Assembly: GCA_011319805.1 (NCBI GenBank)
Contig: SJRY01000151.1
Location: 1 to 47,431, forward strand
Direction: 5' to 3'
Length of the DNA stretch: 47,431 bases
Source: Macrocybe gigantea
Lineage: Eukaryota > Basidiomycota > Agaricomycetes > Agaricales > Callistosporiaceae
Shown here piece by piece: positions 20,150 through 30,498 of this stretch; within the stretch, counting starts at the first letter, position 1, and the number at the start of each line of letters is the position of its first letter. The notes under the pieces were generated by a model that did no database searches, was not told the origin of the DNA, and was given only the letters and a program-made list of their open reading frames with translations. Both the position numbers and the translations under genes were made by a program.

Positions 20150-21256
20150 ATGATCGCGAAGAGAGCGATAGCTGATGGGCCAATAACTGACAATAATGTA
20201 AATCATAGAGACCAGCCAGCTGCGGGTCTTCAGCGGAATGAGGCAAGCATTTTTTGCTGAGTTTATTGATGATTTGCTTATTGCTGGCAGTTGCGCGATG
20301 CTCACAGTGCATTATTGGAACTGAAGGAACAGTATGCCAATGCTCAGCGTGACCTTACCGCTGTATGTATGGCATGTACTTCTAATCACAGATGTTTTTC
20401 ATCATTTCACAGCTGCATGCAGACGCTAGTGCAAATGCTGTGCAACATACAGCCGAGATTGCAGACCTGAAGGAAAGGCTTGAATCGAGCTCTACAGTGA
20501 GTTTCGTAACAGCTCGCATCTTCAGCAATACTTCCACAAATTATCAGCGATGCAATCACCTCCGAAAAGAAAACGAGATATTTTTTGAAATGAATAATGA
20601 CCTCGTCAAGGTATAATATCTAGCAGTTCCATTGGCATTGCAATGATTTCATAGTTTTGTAGCAGCGCGACGACCTTGAGGATGAGCTTGAACACTGTAT
20701 GAGCAATTTTAATTCAGTATGTTTACTACATATATCTATGATCTGTATCATTCATTTTCTTTGCAATGTAGGCAGTGTGGGATGCCTCGCAAAAAGAGCT
20801 TGAGTTTGACAAATTCAGATGCGAAATGCAGCATCAGCACCTGCAGAGCACCAAGGTATGTCTCATGCACTTTAACGAGATTACACTGACGATGCACGCC
20901 ACAGATTTCCGAACAGATGGAGCTACTTGTGAAATGTCCGGTTTGTCAAGGTCCACTGACAAATCCTGTAGCGTCCGTATTCTTACTATTTTTCTTTGAT
21001 TTTCTCAACTTCTGATTCCACATTTTATTGCAGCACTTTATGTGGTCACTTGTTCTGTCAAGCGTGTATAACACACTGGCTCTGCCCAACCAGGAAAAGG
21101 GGATGTGGGAAGGATTTCTGCCCGATTTGCCATCACACTCTTAATTCCATAACATGCGGACCACTTTTGGAAGTTATTGGCTTAGGAGAGATCGCTTCAT
21201 TAGCCACATCATTAAATGATGCCATCAGTACTTCATCGCCTTCAGACGCTGCATAG
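20150..21256 (+). CDS. Gene F, coiled-coil RING-finger protein (probable E3 ubiquitin ligase)
   Basis: Many small exons join in frame. From ATG 20150: 20150-20242, then an unusual GC-AG intron (GCAAGC donor) to 20290, exon 20291-20362, then exons separated by GTATGT/GTGAGT introns, ending with stop 21254-21256. The N-terminal exons give a charged coiled coil (LKEQYANAQRDL, IADLKERLES, DDLEDELEH). The C-terminus is a C3HC4 RING: CPVC, CGHLFCQAC and CPICH are clear, with an intron between NPVA and TLCGH. RING proteins of this layout act as ubiquitin ligases, with the coil for dimerisation or substrate binding. The substrate is unknown. The start exon is the least certain part. The gene ends only 45 bases before the transposase start. 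Confidence 0.65.
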
Positions 21257-21301
21257 TAGCATATCCCAATCACGAATTTCTTCGTTGTTCTTTCACCCTC
21301 C

Positions 21302-24300
21302 ATGGCATCAAGACATCGATGTACATGTAAAGCATATGACTGCTACAGTGTCATCGATTCCAGAACTGGTGAACGGGGAAAGCTGCTTGATGATAAGCAA
21401 TATCGAAGCCATATGCGTAGGGAGCGACAAGGCATGTTGCTCGGCGAGATCAATGAATCGCATTCGAAGATTCTCGATGCTCTAACACAGGATATGCGCA
21501 CTGTATCCTTGGATGATTCCACCATGTCATCGCAAATCAGGAGACCTAGCAGGAGCAGTGAGGCGGCAGACACGAAGCTTGTTTTGAACCAGCTTTCACT
21601 GTATCGCACACGTACAGATCGTCTGGAAAAGCTCAGTACTACTGCACTTAGTAATGTCGCAAGTATGGCGGATCCGATCATCATAGCGGACCGCCTCGCT
21701 GATATTCGCAGCTTGTTGCAAGAGGCAAATGCAGTTCAACACAAGCTCGACTCGATCCGTGTTGGCGCAACACAGGCAAGCAGTATGAGGAGCTGGGAGG
21801 CCATCCAGTCGAAGGTGAACCAAGTCAAGGCTCGTCTTGCAGCCTCGCAGGCAACCTGGCATATTGCCTCTCGCAAGCTTGAAACAGAACGAACAGCACT
21901 TCAAAAGACTGCGGCACTGACATATACATCTGGTACGTGATTTGCATACTATCAGCAGCAAGTAATTTACCATCGACTTGACATAGACCACCATTTCGAT
22001 GCAGTTCTTGGAGGAGCAGAAATGCTCGTTCAGGCCATAGCCTTTATAGTCGTAGTGGCACATGTCCTGTTCAAATTACCATGCCACGGATGCGCGTGGC
22101 TGTTTGCGATGATCGCGTTCATCGTGCAACTGATCGGAGAGACATTTCCACTTCTCACGGACAGTATGGAGAGATCCCGGGGTCTGCTGCCGAAGGACGT
22201 AGAGACCGCTATGGCGCAATTTCATCTCGACACCAAGGCTACGATTTATGCAGCATGTCCAGCATGCCATTCGCTGCATACCGCAGACTGCAATGGCATC
22301 TATCCAAGGCGCTGCACTGCGACAAAGTATGGACGTCAATGCAAAGCGAAGCTCCTGCGCAAAAGAGGGCCTGCAGGGAAGAAGAGCCACGTTCCATTGA
22401 AACCATTCATTTCCTTCAATTTCAAGGATTGGCTGGCAGGAGTGCTTTCACGCACCAGTTATGAGGAGATGATGGATAGTGCCTGGGACCATCTCAAAAC
22501 TTCTTCCATGAACATTCACGATATATTTGAAGGCCGACATATCAAAGCGTTCCAGGGGAAGGACGGGTTTCATTTCAGCGTCAGTGGTGGCAAAGGTGCT
22601 GGGCGATATACGTTTGCACTGAACTTTGACTTCTTTAATCCTGGCCGCAACATTGCAAATGGCAAGAGACAATCAGTTGGCGTAATATCGCTGACCTGTC
22701 TCAACCTACCTATTGAATTGCGCCACAAGCCAGAAAACATCTTTGTCACTGCCATCATTCCTGGGCCGACGGAACCACCTCTCGAGGCCATCAATGCATA
22801 TGTCAAGCCGCTGATTGATGAGATGTTGGAATTTTGGACTGGTGTCTGGTTTACACACACATGTTGTCAGGAGTTTGGCCGGCTAATTCTCTGTGCTATC
22901 ATCGTCATTGTATGCGACCTGCCAGCAGTGCGTAAAATCTCGGGAAGTGCGTCATATGCCCACAGGTTGTACTGCAATCTCTGCACATGCCACAAGCCTG
23001 ATAAGCCAGGGGCAGAGGATTTGGGATTCAATAACTATAACATGAAATCATGGACTCCACGGACAAGGAACGATATTTGCAGCGCTGCAGAGGAACATCG
23101 CACTGCGTCGACACCAGGAACTGCACAGTGCTTATTTGACATGAACGGGATTCGCTGGTCTGAGCTATTCCGCTTGCCATACTACGATCCAACCACATTT
23201 ATCATTGTCGATCCAATGCATAATCTGTTTCTGGGCCTTACCAAGGAACACTTTCAGGGCATCCTGGGCATGTGGAAGAAAGGCGATGGCACTACTCTTC
23301 ATCGTGCACTGTGCAATCTCGTTCTCAAAATCGTGCCATCCCAAGACAATCCATTGCCCGATACCAAAAGGGCCCAAGGACAAGCGCAAAAGCTAATAAA
23401 CTACCTTCAGGAACCCATCGCGGTTTCATCCGAGAATAAAACATCAGGCGAGGCAACGAAAATTAAATGGGCGAAGAACATAAGCAAACCAGCACTTCTC
23501 TTTGTTTCGAAGGCCTTACACTGCGCACCCGACAGCGCAAACCTTGAAAAACTCACGAAATTAGATTTAACTGAGCTGTTATGGGATTGGGTGAGTCATT
23601 GTCATTTCCTGGATGCGTGATTCTTACATCCATGCCAGAAAATAAAGGAAATTCATCAACTGTCAGAAGTTCCAGATTCGCTCTACGATGGAATTAGTCA
23701 TGGAAATATTCTCACTGATGATGATTTAAAAGAGTTCCAACATAATGCAGATCATCTCGTCAAACCCTCCTGGGTGACATTGGTGCCATCTACCTTTATG
23801 GCATATGGTCCAAAGTTGAAAGCCAACCAATGGCAGACCGTCGCTCAACTGTATGCTCTGGTTACTCTGGTTCGCATTTGGTGGGCAAATGATGAAGGAA
23901 ACCTTGATCGTGCGGCTGTCCTTCAGCTCGGTCTACTTAACTTGATGGTCGCTCTACTCGGCGCAGTAGCATTTGCGACATCACGAGTTACATCTTGGAT
24001 GCATGCACAGAGTGCTCTTGGGTATATGCTTGGATATTGCAAGAGTCTTGAAGAACTCTTTCCCTCGTATAAATGTCACGTAAACCATCATATGGCTCTT
24101 CATCTTCCCACATTCTTGCTCTTACATGGTCCAGTGCATGGTTGGTGGGCATACACACAAGAACGTATGATCGGTATCATGCAAAGGACTTCTACAAATT
24201 TCAAACCAGGTGTGTCACCCTACACAGTTCTTTCTTTCATTTCTATGTTTTGCTCGTGTCCATTTTTTGAACCTACTAAATCGCGATACAGGTCAATACA

Positions 24301-25080
24301 AAGAGACCATTGGCAGGTCTTGGCATCACGCCTCAAATTTCTGTGCACTGTTTTTGAAGTCGTTGTGTCCCGAAGTCATTCGGAAATGCAGTCCGATGTT
24401 CGAGAAGTTCCTGGGGGCACCTGTGCATGATTCGCTGAATGCTGATACCCTTTTCCCAATCAATGACAATGACCACAATATTGAGGAGGAAGATATGCGC
24501 CCATCTGGAAAGCTTGCCCTGATCACGTCCGAGACTCGTAGTGCATTATCTATGCGTCTCGGTCGTACCTCACTGCCATCTAAAGGAAAGACTCTCCAGA
24601 CGACCATCCACCATGGGATTACATACAGTATCAAGAACTGCCACGAAGGGAACAGCTGCGTCTTTTTACAGCACTCATCCATTCCCTGTGCTATTGAACA
24701 AATTCTGGTTATTTTGGAGTCATCAGGTAAAGAAGAAACATGGCTATTTGTGCGTGAACACCGTCCTGCAAAGGTTCAGGTTGATCCATATAAAAGATAT
24801 CCTGTACTGCGGGCTCAGCTCTGGAGCACTGATCTGGAGCTGCAATTAAAGGCCATGCGGCTTCGGGAGATCGATTGTCATTATGCGAAATGTCCTATCA
24901 CATGGGAAAATGAGAATTGCATCGTGGTCATTTTGCTCTCCAGGGTGAGTATCAAAAAGTGCCCCTTGAACTTTGCGCTAAACTGGTGAATAGGTATTTA
25001 ACCAGATGCAAGTCATGGAAGAGGGAGAGCATTCATCACTTTTTGCCCCTGCTGTCATGAGTTTTATGCTGACTATGTAG
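21302..25080 (+). CDS. Tnp2-type (CACTA/EnSpm superfamily) transposase, apparently intact, five exons
   Basis: Five exons join in frame: 21302-21932, 21987-23590, 23639-24209, 24292-24944 and 24994-25080, giving 1181 residues without a stop. The N-terminus has a CTC...C cysteine motif followed by a basic QYRSHMRRE stretch. Exon 2 has a hydrophobic segment (~AIAFIVVVAHVLF), a CPAC...C region, IIPGPTEPP and a Leu-rich stretch before FW, IVIVCDLPAVRKISG, CNLCTC and DPMHNLFLGLTKEHF. These match fungal proteins with the transposase_21/Tnp2 domain. Exon 3 has GPVHGWWAYTQERMIGIMQR, the DUF4218-like end. It would excise and insert a CACTA-like DNA transposon in the nucleus. I found no CACTA/TAGTG terminal inverted repeats by eye, so element limits are unknown. 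Confidence 0.8.
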
Positions 25081-25820
25081 TCCCTTAGTACTAGCAGACA
25101 GCCCAAAGTCAGAGATTTCCTCCAATCTAAGATTTGTGAAAGAAGTCAGCACCGAAAATGGCAAAGGTGGTTGTCTCTGCAGAGGCCTCCATGGGACAGT
25201 CGGACTTTGCCTTTACCGCCAGGAGCGAGTCGCATAAAATGACATCATGTAGATAGCAGTCCTATCAGGGGACATCCCGTTCTCCACCACCAAGTCCCCT
25301 CGACAATGTGACCCCAAGGTGCTTCACGTGACTGTCGCGTGACGTTCGCACCTGCCGCACGAGCCGTCACGCCCTTCGCGCCTTCCGCATCACGGTGCTC
25401 CCGAATAAGGCCGCTTACGCGCCTCGTTCCTGCCTCACTCCCGCCGTGTGTCCACCTCGTGTAGTATAGTATATAGCTAGGTAGTGCCCTAGAGGGGAAC
25501 CATAGAGTATTCTCTTAGGTTTCCCCTCTAGGTGAGTCGGTGACATATGTAGCTACCTCAAGGTACTTAGGCTTCCCCTCTAGGTCCGTCTGAGCCCCTC
25601 GCGCATATCGTGCGTCACGTTTAGGCCATCCCAGCGGTCGCCCTAACAAGTCCCTAATCACGTCAGTGCATGTTAGTGGAATGATTATGCAATAATTGCC
25701 CAAATGCGGACACAGAAATAGAAGGTGTGGGGCCATATTTATGCCCGTGAGTACGTAAGGTTGAACTACTGTGCGTGACTGCAACTTTGTTCTGTTTTTT
25801 TTCTTGCATCGTTCACGCAT
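25081..25820. other. Region between transposase and gene C, with palindromic repeats
   Basis: About 740 bases with no gene. It contains short CG-rich words (cgcacctgccgc...cgccttccgcatc) around 25340-25400 and the hairpin repeats at 25488-25583. It may include the 3' end of the transposon. A TAGTG word lies at 25482-25486, but no partner CACTA was found upstream. The gene C promoter should be near 25700-25820. Confidence 0.4.
25488..25583. repeat. Hairpin and third copy of a 12-base word
   Basis: cctagaggggaacc (25488-25501) faces ggtttcccctctagg (25518-25532) across a 16-base loop. A third copy, ttcccctctagg, follows at about 25572-25583. This could be subterminal repeats of the neighbouring transposon, a small MITE-like remnant, or an RNA hairpin. 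No upstream copy was seen. Confidence 0.6.
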
Positions 25821-27006
25821 ATGGAGCTCAGCACCAAGCAGAAGAAAACCACGGATCGCACACAAGAGGTCATGGAGGCTCTTATGAAATCATTGCCCGA
25901 AGGTATCGCTGAAGATGAGGATTACGTCTACTGGGGCAAGAAATTCGCCGAACAATTGGTCATTCAGAAAACTTGCGATCTGCGTATGATATTTGCTCAC
26001 AAATTCCGGCAGGATGTTTATGACAGCATGGTTCTAAATCGTGAAGAAAGAGTTGCTGAAATGGTTGCAGAGGTACAGACAGTTTTAAATGAGAAAGGTT
26101 CGGAGTCGTGGCTAGATTGGGGCGAAGAGCTTATGCCGGCAATCGCACGACGCAAAAAGAAAAGCGAGGACATGGAAAGGGAGCTGAAAGAACAGAAAAA
26201 GACTACGCCGGAAGCCGAACTCCAACCAAACATCCCTCGACCTCGACCAATGGGCGGGCATAAGCGGCTTGATCCATCTAACAAAAAGGCCGAAACAAAA
26301 CAATTTGATATAGCACGGCCGGTAAGGACTGCACTCTCATCAGATGAAGCTAGGCTGACATCACTTTTTCAGACCTTACTGATCGATTTCACTGAAGAAG
26401 ATGTAGAAGTGCCAGAACTGACCACAGTCAAAAAACGAGCCGCTTCCTCGACGATCGCTGCATCCGATCACACTGCTGATGGCGAACCAGCTAAGAAGAA
26501 AGTAAAAGAGGACACTGGAGCCACGGAGATGAAACCGGACCCCATATGAAGAAGAGGGAGACCAAAAGTAGAGGCCATGTTGTTGACCGGGACCGAGCGA
26601 GTAAGTCTTTAGGCTGCATTTAAACAATAGCTAACAACTGTGCAAGTGTACTGGTTGTCAAAACGTTAGAGGCCGAGTCTGCGAATACGTACTGGGGAGG
26701 GCCAGGTGCAAGGCATGCGAAGGCTGGCGCCAGCGCTGTTCTCTCGCTCCCACTAACAAGAGCGACGATGACGCTTCCTGCCTCAAGGTGCGAGTCACTC
26801 GAAACACACAAAAAGCCTCCGAAGCAACACGAGAACCGGCGCCTTCTCGCGAAGCTTACGAGCGTGTCTACAATGACATTCGCACCCAGCTCTTCGCAAA
26901 GAAAACAGAACACCATTTGCTGATCGCTGTAATCAATGCATTAGAACAACAATTGCAGGACATAAAAGAAGCAGGATACGAAGGGGAAGAAGGGAACACT
27001 GAGTAA
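25821..27006 (+). pseudogene. Gene C, Zn2Cys6-like cluster protein, one in-frame stop before the cluster
   Basis: ATG 25821 opens 242 codons: helical SLPEGIAEDEDYVYWGKKF, SWLDWGEELMP, a basic coil and an acidic region, ending at TGA 26547-26549. The same frame continues as RRGRPKVEAMLL...TER to a GTAAGT donor at 26602. After the intron (CTAAC branch, AG at 26646), exon 26647-27006 opens in phase with C-x2-C-x7-C-x8-C-x2-C-x6-C, then PAPSREAYERVY and a coiled coil ending in EEGNTE. RRGRPK looks like an AT-hook core. The single stop splits an otherwise well-preserved gene. It may be a recent nonsense mutation, a sequence error, or a sign that a short form is made. If functional, a nuclear DNA-binding role is the natural guess, without proof. 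Confidence 0.62.
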
Positions 27007-27439
27007 ACCATCCAGCATTTGTAGTAGAATGTCACATAATATCTGCCGCACAACTAATTGAAACCAGTATCATTGACTTTAAGTTTCTTTAACTCGTCAA
27101 GCATCAATGCGAAGGATCATGAAGTTCATTGGCATCGATGTAAAAACAGCATTGCGAACAGTAGGACAGGGAACCAGCAGTTGGTGAGCAAATATGGACA
27201 AATACAATAACCTAGTCGCGTGCGTCACACTCGCCCAACGTTTGGTTAAAGATCACTGGCATCCTGCGCGTATATGCTAAAGCAGATAAAAAGGAAGATT
27301 CTAGAGTACGGCGAAGCGCTTGCTCTGTTTACCTTAGCTTCCGAGTCTGTACCCGACTCAGACATCACCCAGCACAATTCTACTGCAACCGTCTCATTGA
27401 CACACATGAAAACATAGTTAATCTTCTGATTCCATGCTA
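27007..27439. other. Convergent intergenic region between C and H
   Basis: About 430 bases with no convincing frame, repeat or RNA gene. Confidence 0.35.
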
Positions 27440-28498
27440 GAATGCCTTAGAGCTGCCTCGATGCAGTTATTCCTCTCCCGGGTGCTTTGCCGTTGCGTAG
27501 CTTCCGACCTATATTTGAGTGCCAACTTCAAAGCACTTCAAAGAGGCCAGCAATCCTCGTATTGCTACAAAATAGGCCATCGATCCTCTCCCATCATCTG
27601 TGAATATTGATGTCAGCAGACTGATCGCATCTAGATAAGGACAAGAAGTGCCACTTACCTTTTCACAGAGTCGATCAATCGCGTGCTTGTCCTGACTTCG
27701 AAACAAAACCGTCATATTCAGAACCTTCTTCGCTTCTGCTCATATTTCATTCTAAACTCATCCATTAGTGCACGATCTAAGGAAAGTCAGAATTGCATAC
27801 CATCAAATGTTCTACATCTTTCTTCGACCACTTGTAGGTATTGATCAAGGTTGCTTCCAGCCCATAGCCACCTGACCCAGGACGGCCCGGCTCTCCAGGT
27901 GGCTTCAGAATCTTCATCTGCTCTTCATCTCGTGGTGGAGTGATTTCTAGGTCAGGCGATAGCCCAGCATGTCTAGTCCTGTCACCACCATTGGTCTCGC
28001 TATGGTTTGATAGTTTTTCAGGATGCCCAAGAATGACAGAATCTGTGAACTTGATGCGTGATGCCATGGTCGGCATCGGCGGGTCAGGTGAAGGATTAAA
28101 CTCTATACGGGATATAAGCAGAGGATAGTGTCGCTGAATGTAATATGCCATGTTTTTTCCGACCGTTAGTCCATCGTCTTTTATGTGAGCCTGCTGCGCG
28201 ATTGTATACTGAAAGGAACGCATCAATTGAGAGCCATCACTGAGGCAAACCTCGATCGGCATACAAAGCCATTATACGGATCAAACAATAGGATGTCTTA
28301 CAAGTGTATTCCAAGGAACAGGGATGAAAGGATTGAATCCATGCTCAACAAAGGGAGTACTACACAAATGAAGACAGCGCCACATGCCTGGTCGCCAAAC
28401 CTGGTGAAATGTAAATCTTTGTCTCCTGCGATATAAAGGGCCTTCGCACGCGATGGACTACTCATAAGATCACTATTAAGGTGCTCTATCATTCCCAT
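27440..28498 (-). CDS. Gene H, unrecognised agaricomycete-type protein, possibly decayed at its end
   Basis: Exons 28498-28401, 28359-28302 and 28250-27801 join in phase. They encode RAKALYIAGDKDLHFT, then STPFVEHGFNPFIPVPWNTL, then a region with QYTIAQQAHIKDDG, VGKNMAYYIQRHYPLL, a Pro-rich linker and GGYGLEATLINTYKW. A fourth exon near 27727-27659 reads KVLNMTVLFRSQDKHAIDR. A last exon near 27597 reads QYEDCWPL, then TGA, then in the same frame SALKLALKYRSEATQRQ, so the C-terminus may carry a nonsense codon. It resembles lineage-specific proteins of mushroom genomes with a YED-x-WP ending. I know no function. The upstream start lies 37 bases from the WD40 gene start. Confidence 0.5.
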
Positions 28499-28535
28499 TT
28501 TTGCGTTTTCCTATTGAAATATCTTTGTCCACCAT
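28499..28535. promoter_or_regulatory. 37-base divergent start-to-start interval
   Basis: The first codons of H (minus) and the WD40 gene (plus) are only 37 bases apart, in an AT-rich stretch. If both starts are right, the promoters must overlap each other's transcribed regions. One start may be wrong. Confidence 0.35.
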
Positions 28536-30096
28536 ATGCCTGCTTACATGCCATGGGGTGAATTGAAAGGAACACAAGGCGGTGTCAATGCATTATTATT
28601 TTTCAAAGATGGGCGATCGTTGCTCAGTGGTGGTGGGTTGAAACTTTCACTCATCAAAGTTGTGCTGACTTTGTGGAATATAGGCAATGATGGGTACATC
28701 CGCGTCTGGGATCTAGAGAACCTCAAGTCAGTCCAGCGCCTGTGGAGCAGCGAATGGGGCCAGATTACGACTTTGAACTGGATCGAGACTGGGCGCTCTT
28801 TTCTTTGTGTTGGTTCTGTTAGAGGTGTTATCACCATCGCATCGGTGAAGACCGAACAGAATGTATGATCTGCTCGCACTGCTATCCTATCCGCACCACT
28901 TTAATCGCAGTCCAGCATCCAATTTCAATAGAGTACAATCATGTGCATGCCTTCGACTTTAATGACATAGTCGGATCTGTCGCGTTTGATGATGTCAATC
29001 ATCGGCTTGCAGTTGCCAGTCATGCGGGTGTATTGAAGCTGTTTCAAGTGGACCCTAGAGGTTTGCGCTCGTATATTATTATTTTAATCTTCTGTTAATG
29101 TTTAAAACATAGGATCGCTATCCATGACCTGGAAGAGCAATGTCGATTCTTCTATTCCCCGTGGAGTACTTTTCTATGGTCCCGATAACCAGAATCTTGT
29201 CGTACATTCTTTGGAAAAAGGAGAAATGTCAGTCTACATCACTGCCATCATTATTTCCCTATCTCATGCACACTCAGCACATGCAAAGATGCTCGGACCT
29301 CAAACGATGTCTGGAAACAGTCAGTTGCAGGAGGGATGTAAGTTCATCATTTCAGGCACTTTTACTTATTCATCATCAATTGCAGAGGGGATGCGACACT
29401 CTCCCTGGATAGGAGCAAACTTGTTGTCCATAACCTCAAAGCTAGACATTTCGACATCTACCACTTTCCGACTATCAAGCTAATGATGTCAATTAAGCTG
29501 GGGGATACAAGGCGCTTCACACGTCAATGCGTGTTTGCTGAAGAGATGAGCGTGCTTGTTTGTGGGAGCACTACGAACAAGGTCCATGTGGTTGATCTCG
29601 TGACAGGACAGCTCCATCAAACATTGGAGGCAGCGGATGGTATTTTTTTTGGGGATTTCGGCTTGCATATCACTTAATTATGTCTTGTATCCTAGATGGT
29701 GGAAGGATGCATTGTATCGCAGCTATGTCAGTTCCTGGTGTAAAGCAGATCATTGTCGGCGCGTCCACATCGGAGAAGCCATCTCTTCAGTTATGGGAGA
29801 AAAAGGTCAGCTTCACTTGCTGATATAAGGTTTACGTGCTGACATTCTATAAGTCATGGTCCGAGATCGCATTGCATGACCAAGCTCGACGTCAGGAAGG
29901 CTCGATAAATCGGCTGCACCACCATCTCAGCCCACAACGGATATACAATGCGCTTGTTATACCCATTGTTCTCCTGGCGACATACTCCAATTGGGCACCG
30001 TTTCTCTGGAAGGTATGGTTTACTTACCGCCTTCATTTCAGTGCCTTACATACAAAGCAGACCATTGGGCATGCATCGAGCATGTCGCAATCGGGT
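28536..30096 (+). CDS. WD40-repeat protein with C-terminal membrane segment
   Basis: At least eight small exons join in frame. Exon 1 (ELKGTQGGVNALLFFKDGRS then SGG) and exon 2 (NDGYIRVWDLENL) form a clear WD40 blade. Later blades include ITTLNWIETGRSFLCVGS, DIVGSVAFDDVNHRLAVASH, VHVVDLVTGQLHQTLE and IIVGASTSEKPSLQLWEKK. Introns are GT-AG and 45-60 bases, for example GTGGGT...ATATAG near 28634-28684. The last coding part holds a hydrophobic run, NALVIPIVLLATYSNWAPF (about 29950-30006), then possibly splices to a short end with stop at 30094-30096. A beta-propeller anchored by a C-terminal helix suggests a membrane-tethered scaffold. Partners are unknown. Confidence 0.65.
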
Positions 30097-30498
30097 AACG
30101 TTGATACGCCATACACTCCTGGTCGCGATGCACAGAATACTGATTATATACGAAGTCTGCCGCGGCCCGGACCTTCAGCATTTGAGTCGCCAGACAATTT
30201 ATTGGACAAGTACTTCAGGGCGATTGCCTTGATTAGAGAAAGGGAGTTTGCTGATGCATTAGGTCTAAATGATGCCGATCTACCCGGGGGAAGAGTCAGG
30301 AGCTGACTTGGCAGGAGTTCACAAGTTCGGAAGACAACAGCAGATCGCCTAATGATCGTACAACTACATCAGGCTTTGTGGGACCTCAAAGCGACGATCA
30401 GCAATCACCAGACCATCGCAAGACATCTTTTGACCTCCTCGTAACTCAGGGAGATGACACAGTTTCTAGTTCTGTACCTCAGGTTTCCAGCGTATAAC
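30082..30498 (+). pseudogene. Unrecognised Ser/Asp-rich coding stretch with a frameshift
   Basis: ATG at 30082 opens a frame (MSQSGNVDTPYTPGRDAQN...) with coding character to about 30285. Beyond a run of five G (30283-30287) the coding-like frame shifts by one (SQELTWQEFTSSEDNSRSPN...) and ends at TAA near 30498. One extra G would rejoin them. It could be a downstream exon of the WD40 gene or a separate small gene. The change may be a real frameshift or a homopolymer error. The second half is disordered, Ser/Asp/Gln-rich. No domain is recognised. Confidence 0.45.

Noticed and set aside
25482..25486. TAGTG as the right end of the CACTA transposon
   Set aside because: No matching CACTA with inverted flanks was found upstream; a five-base word alone is not evidence.
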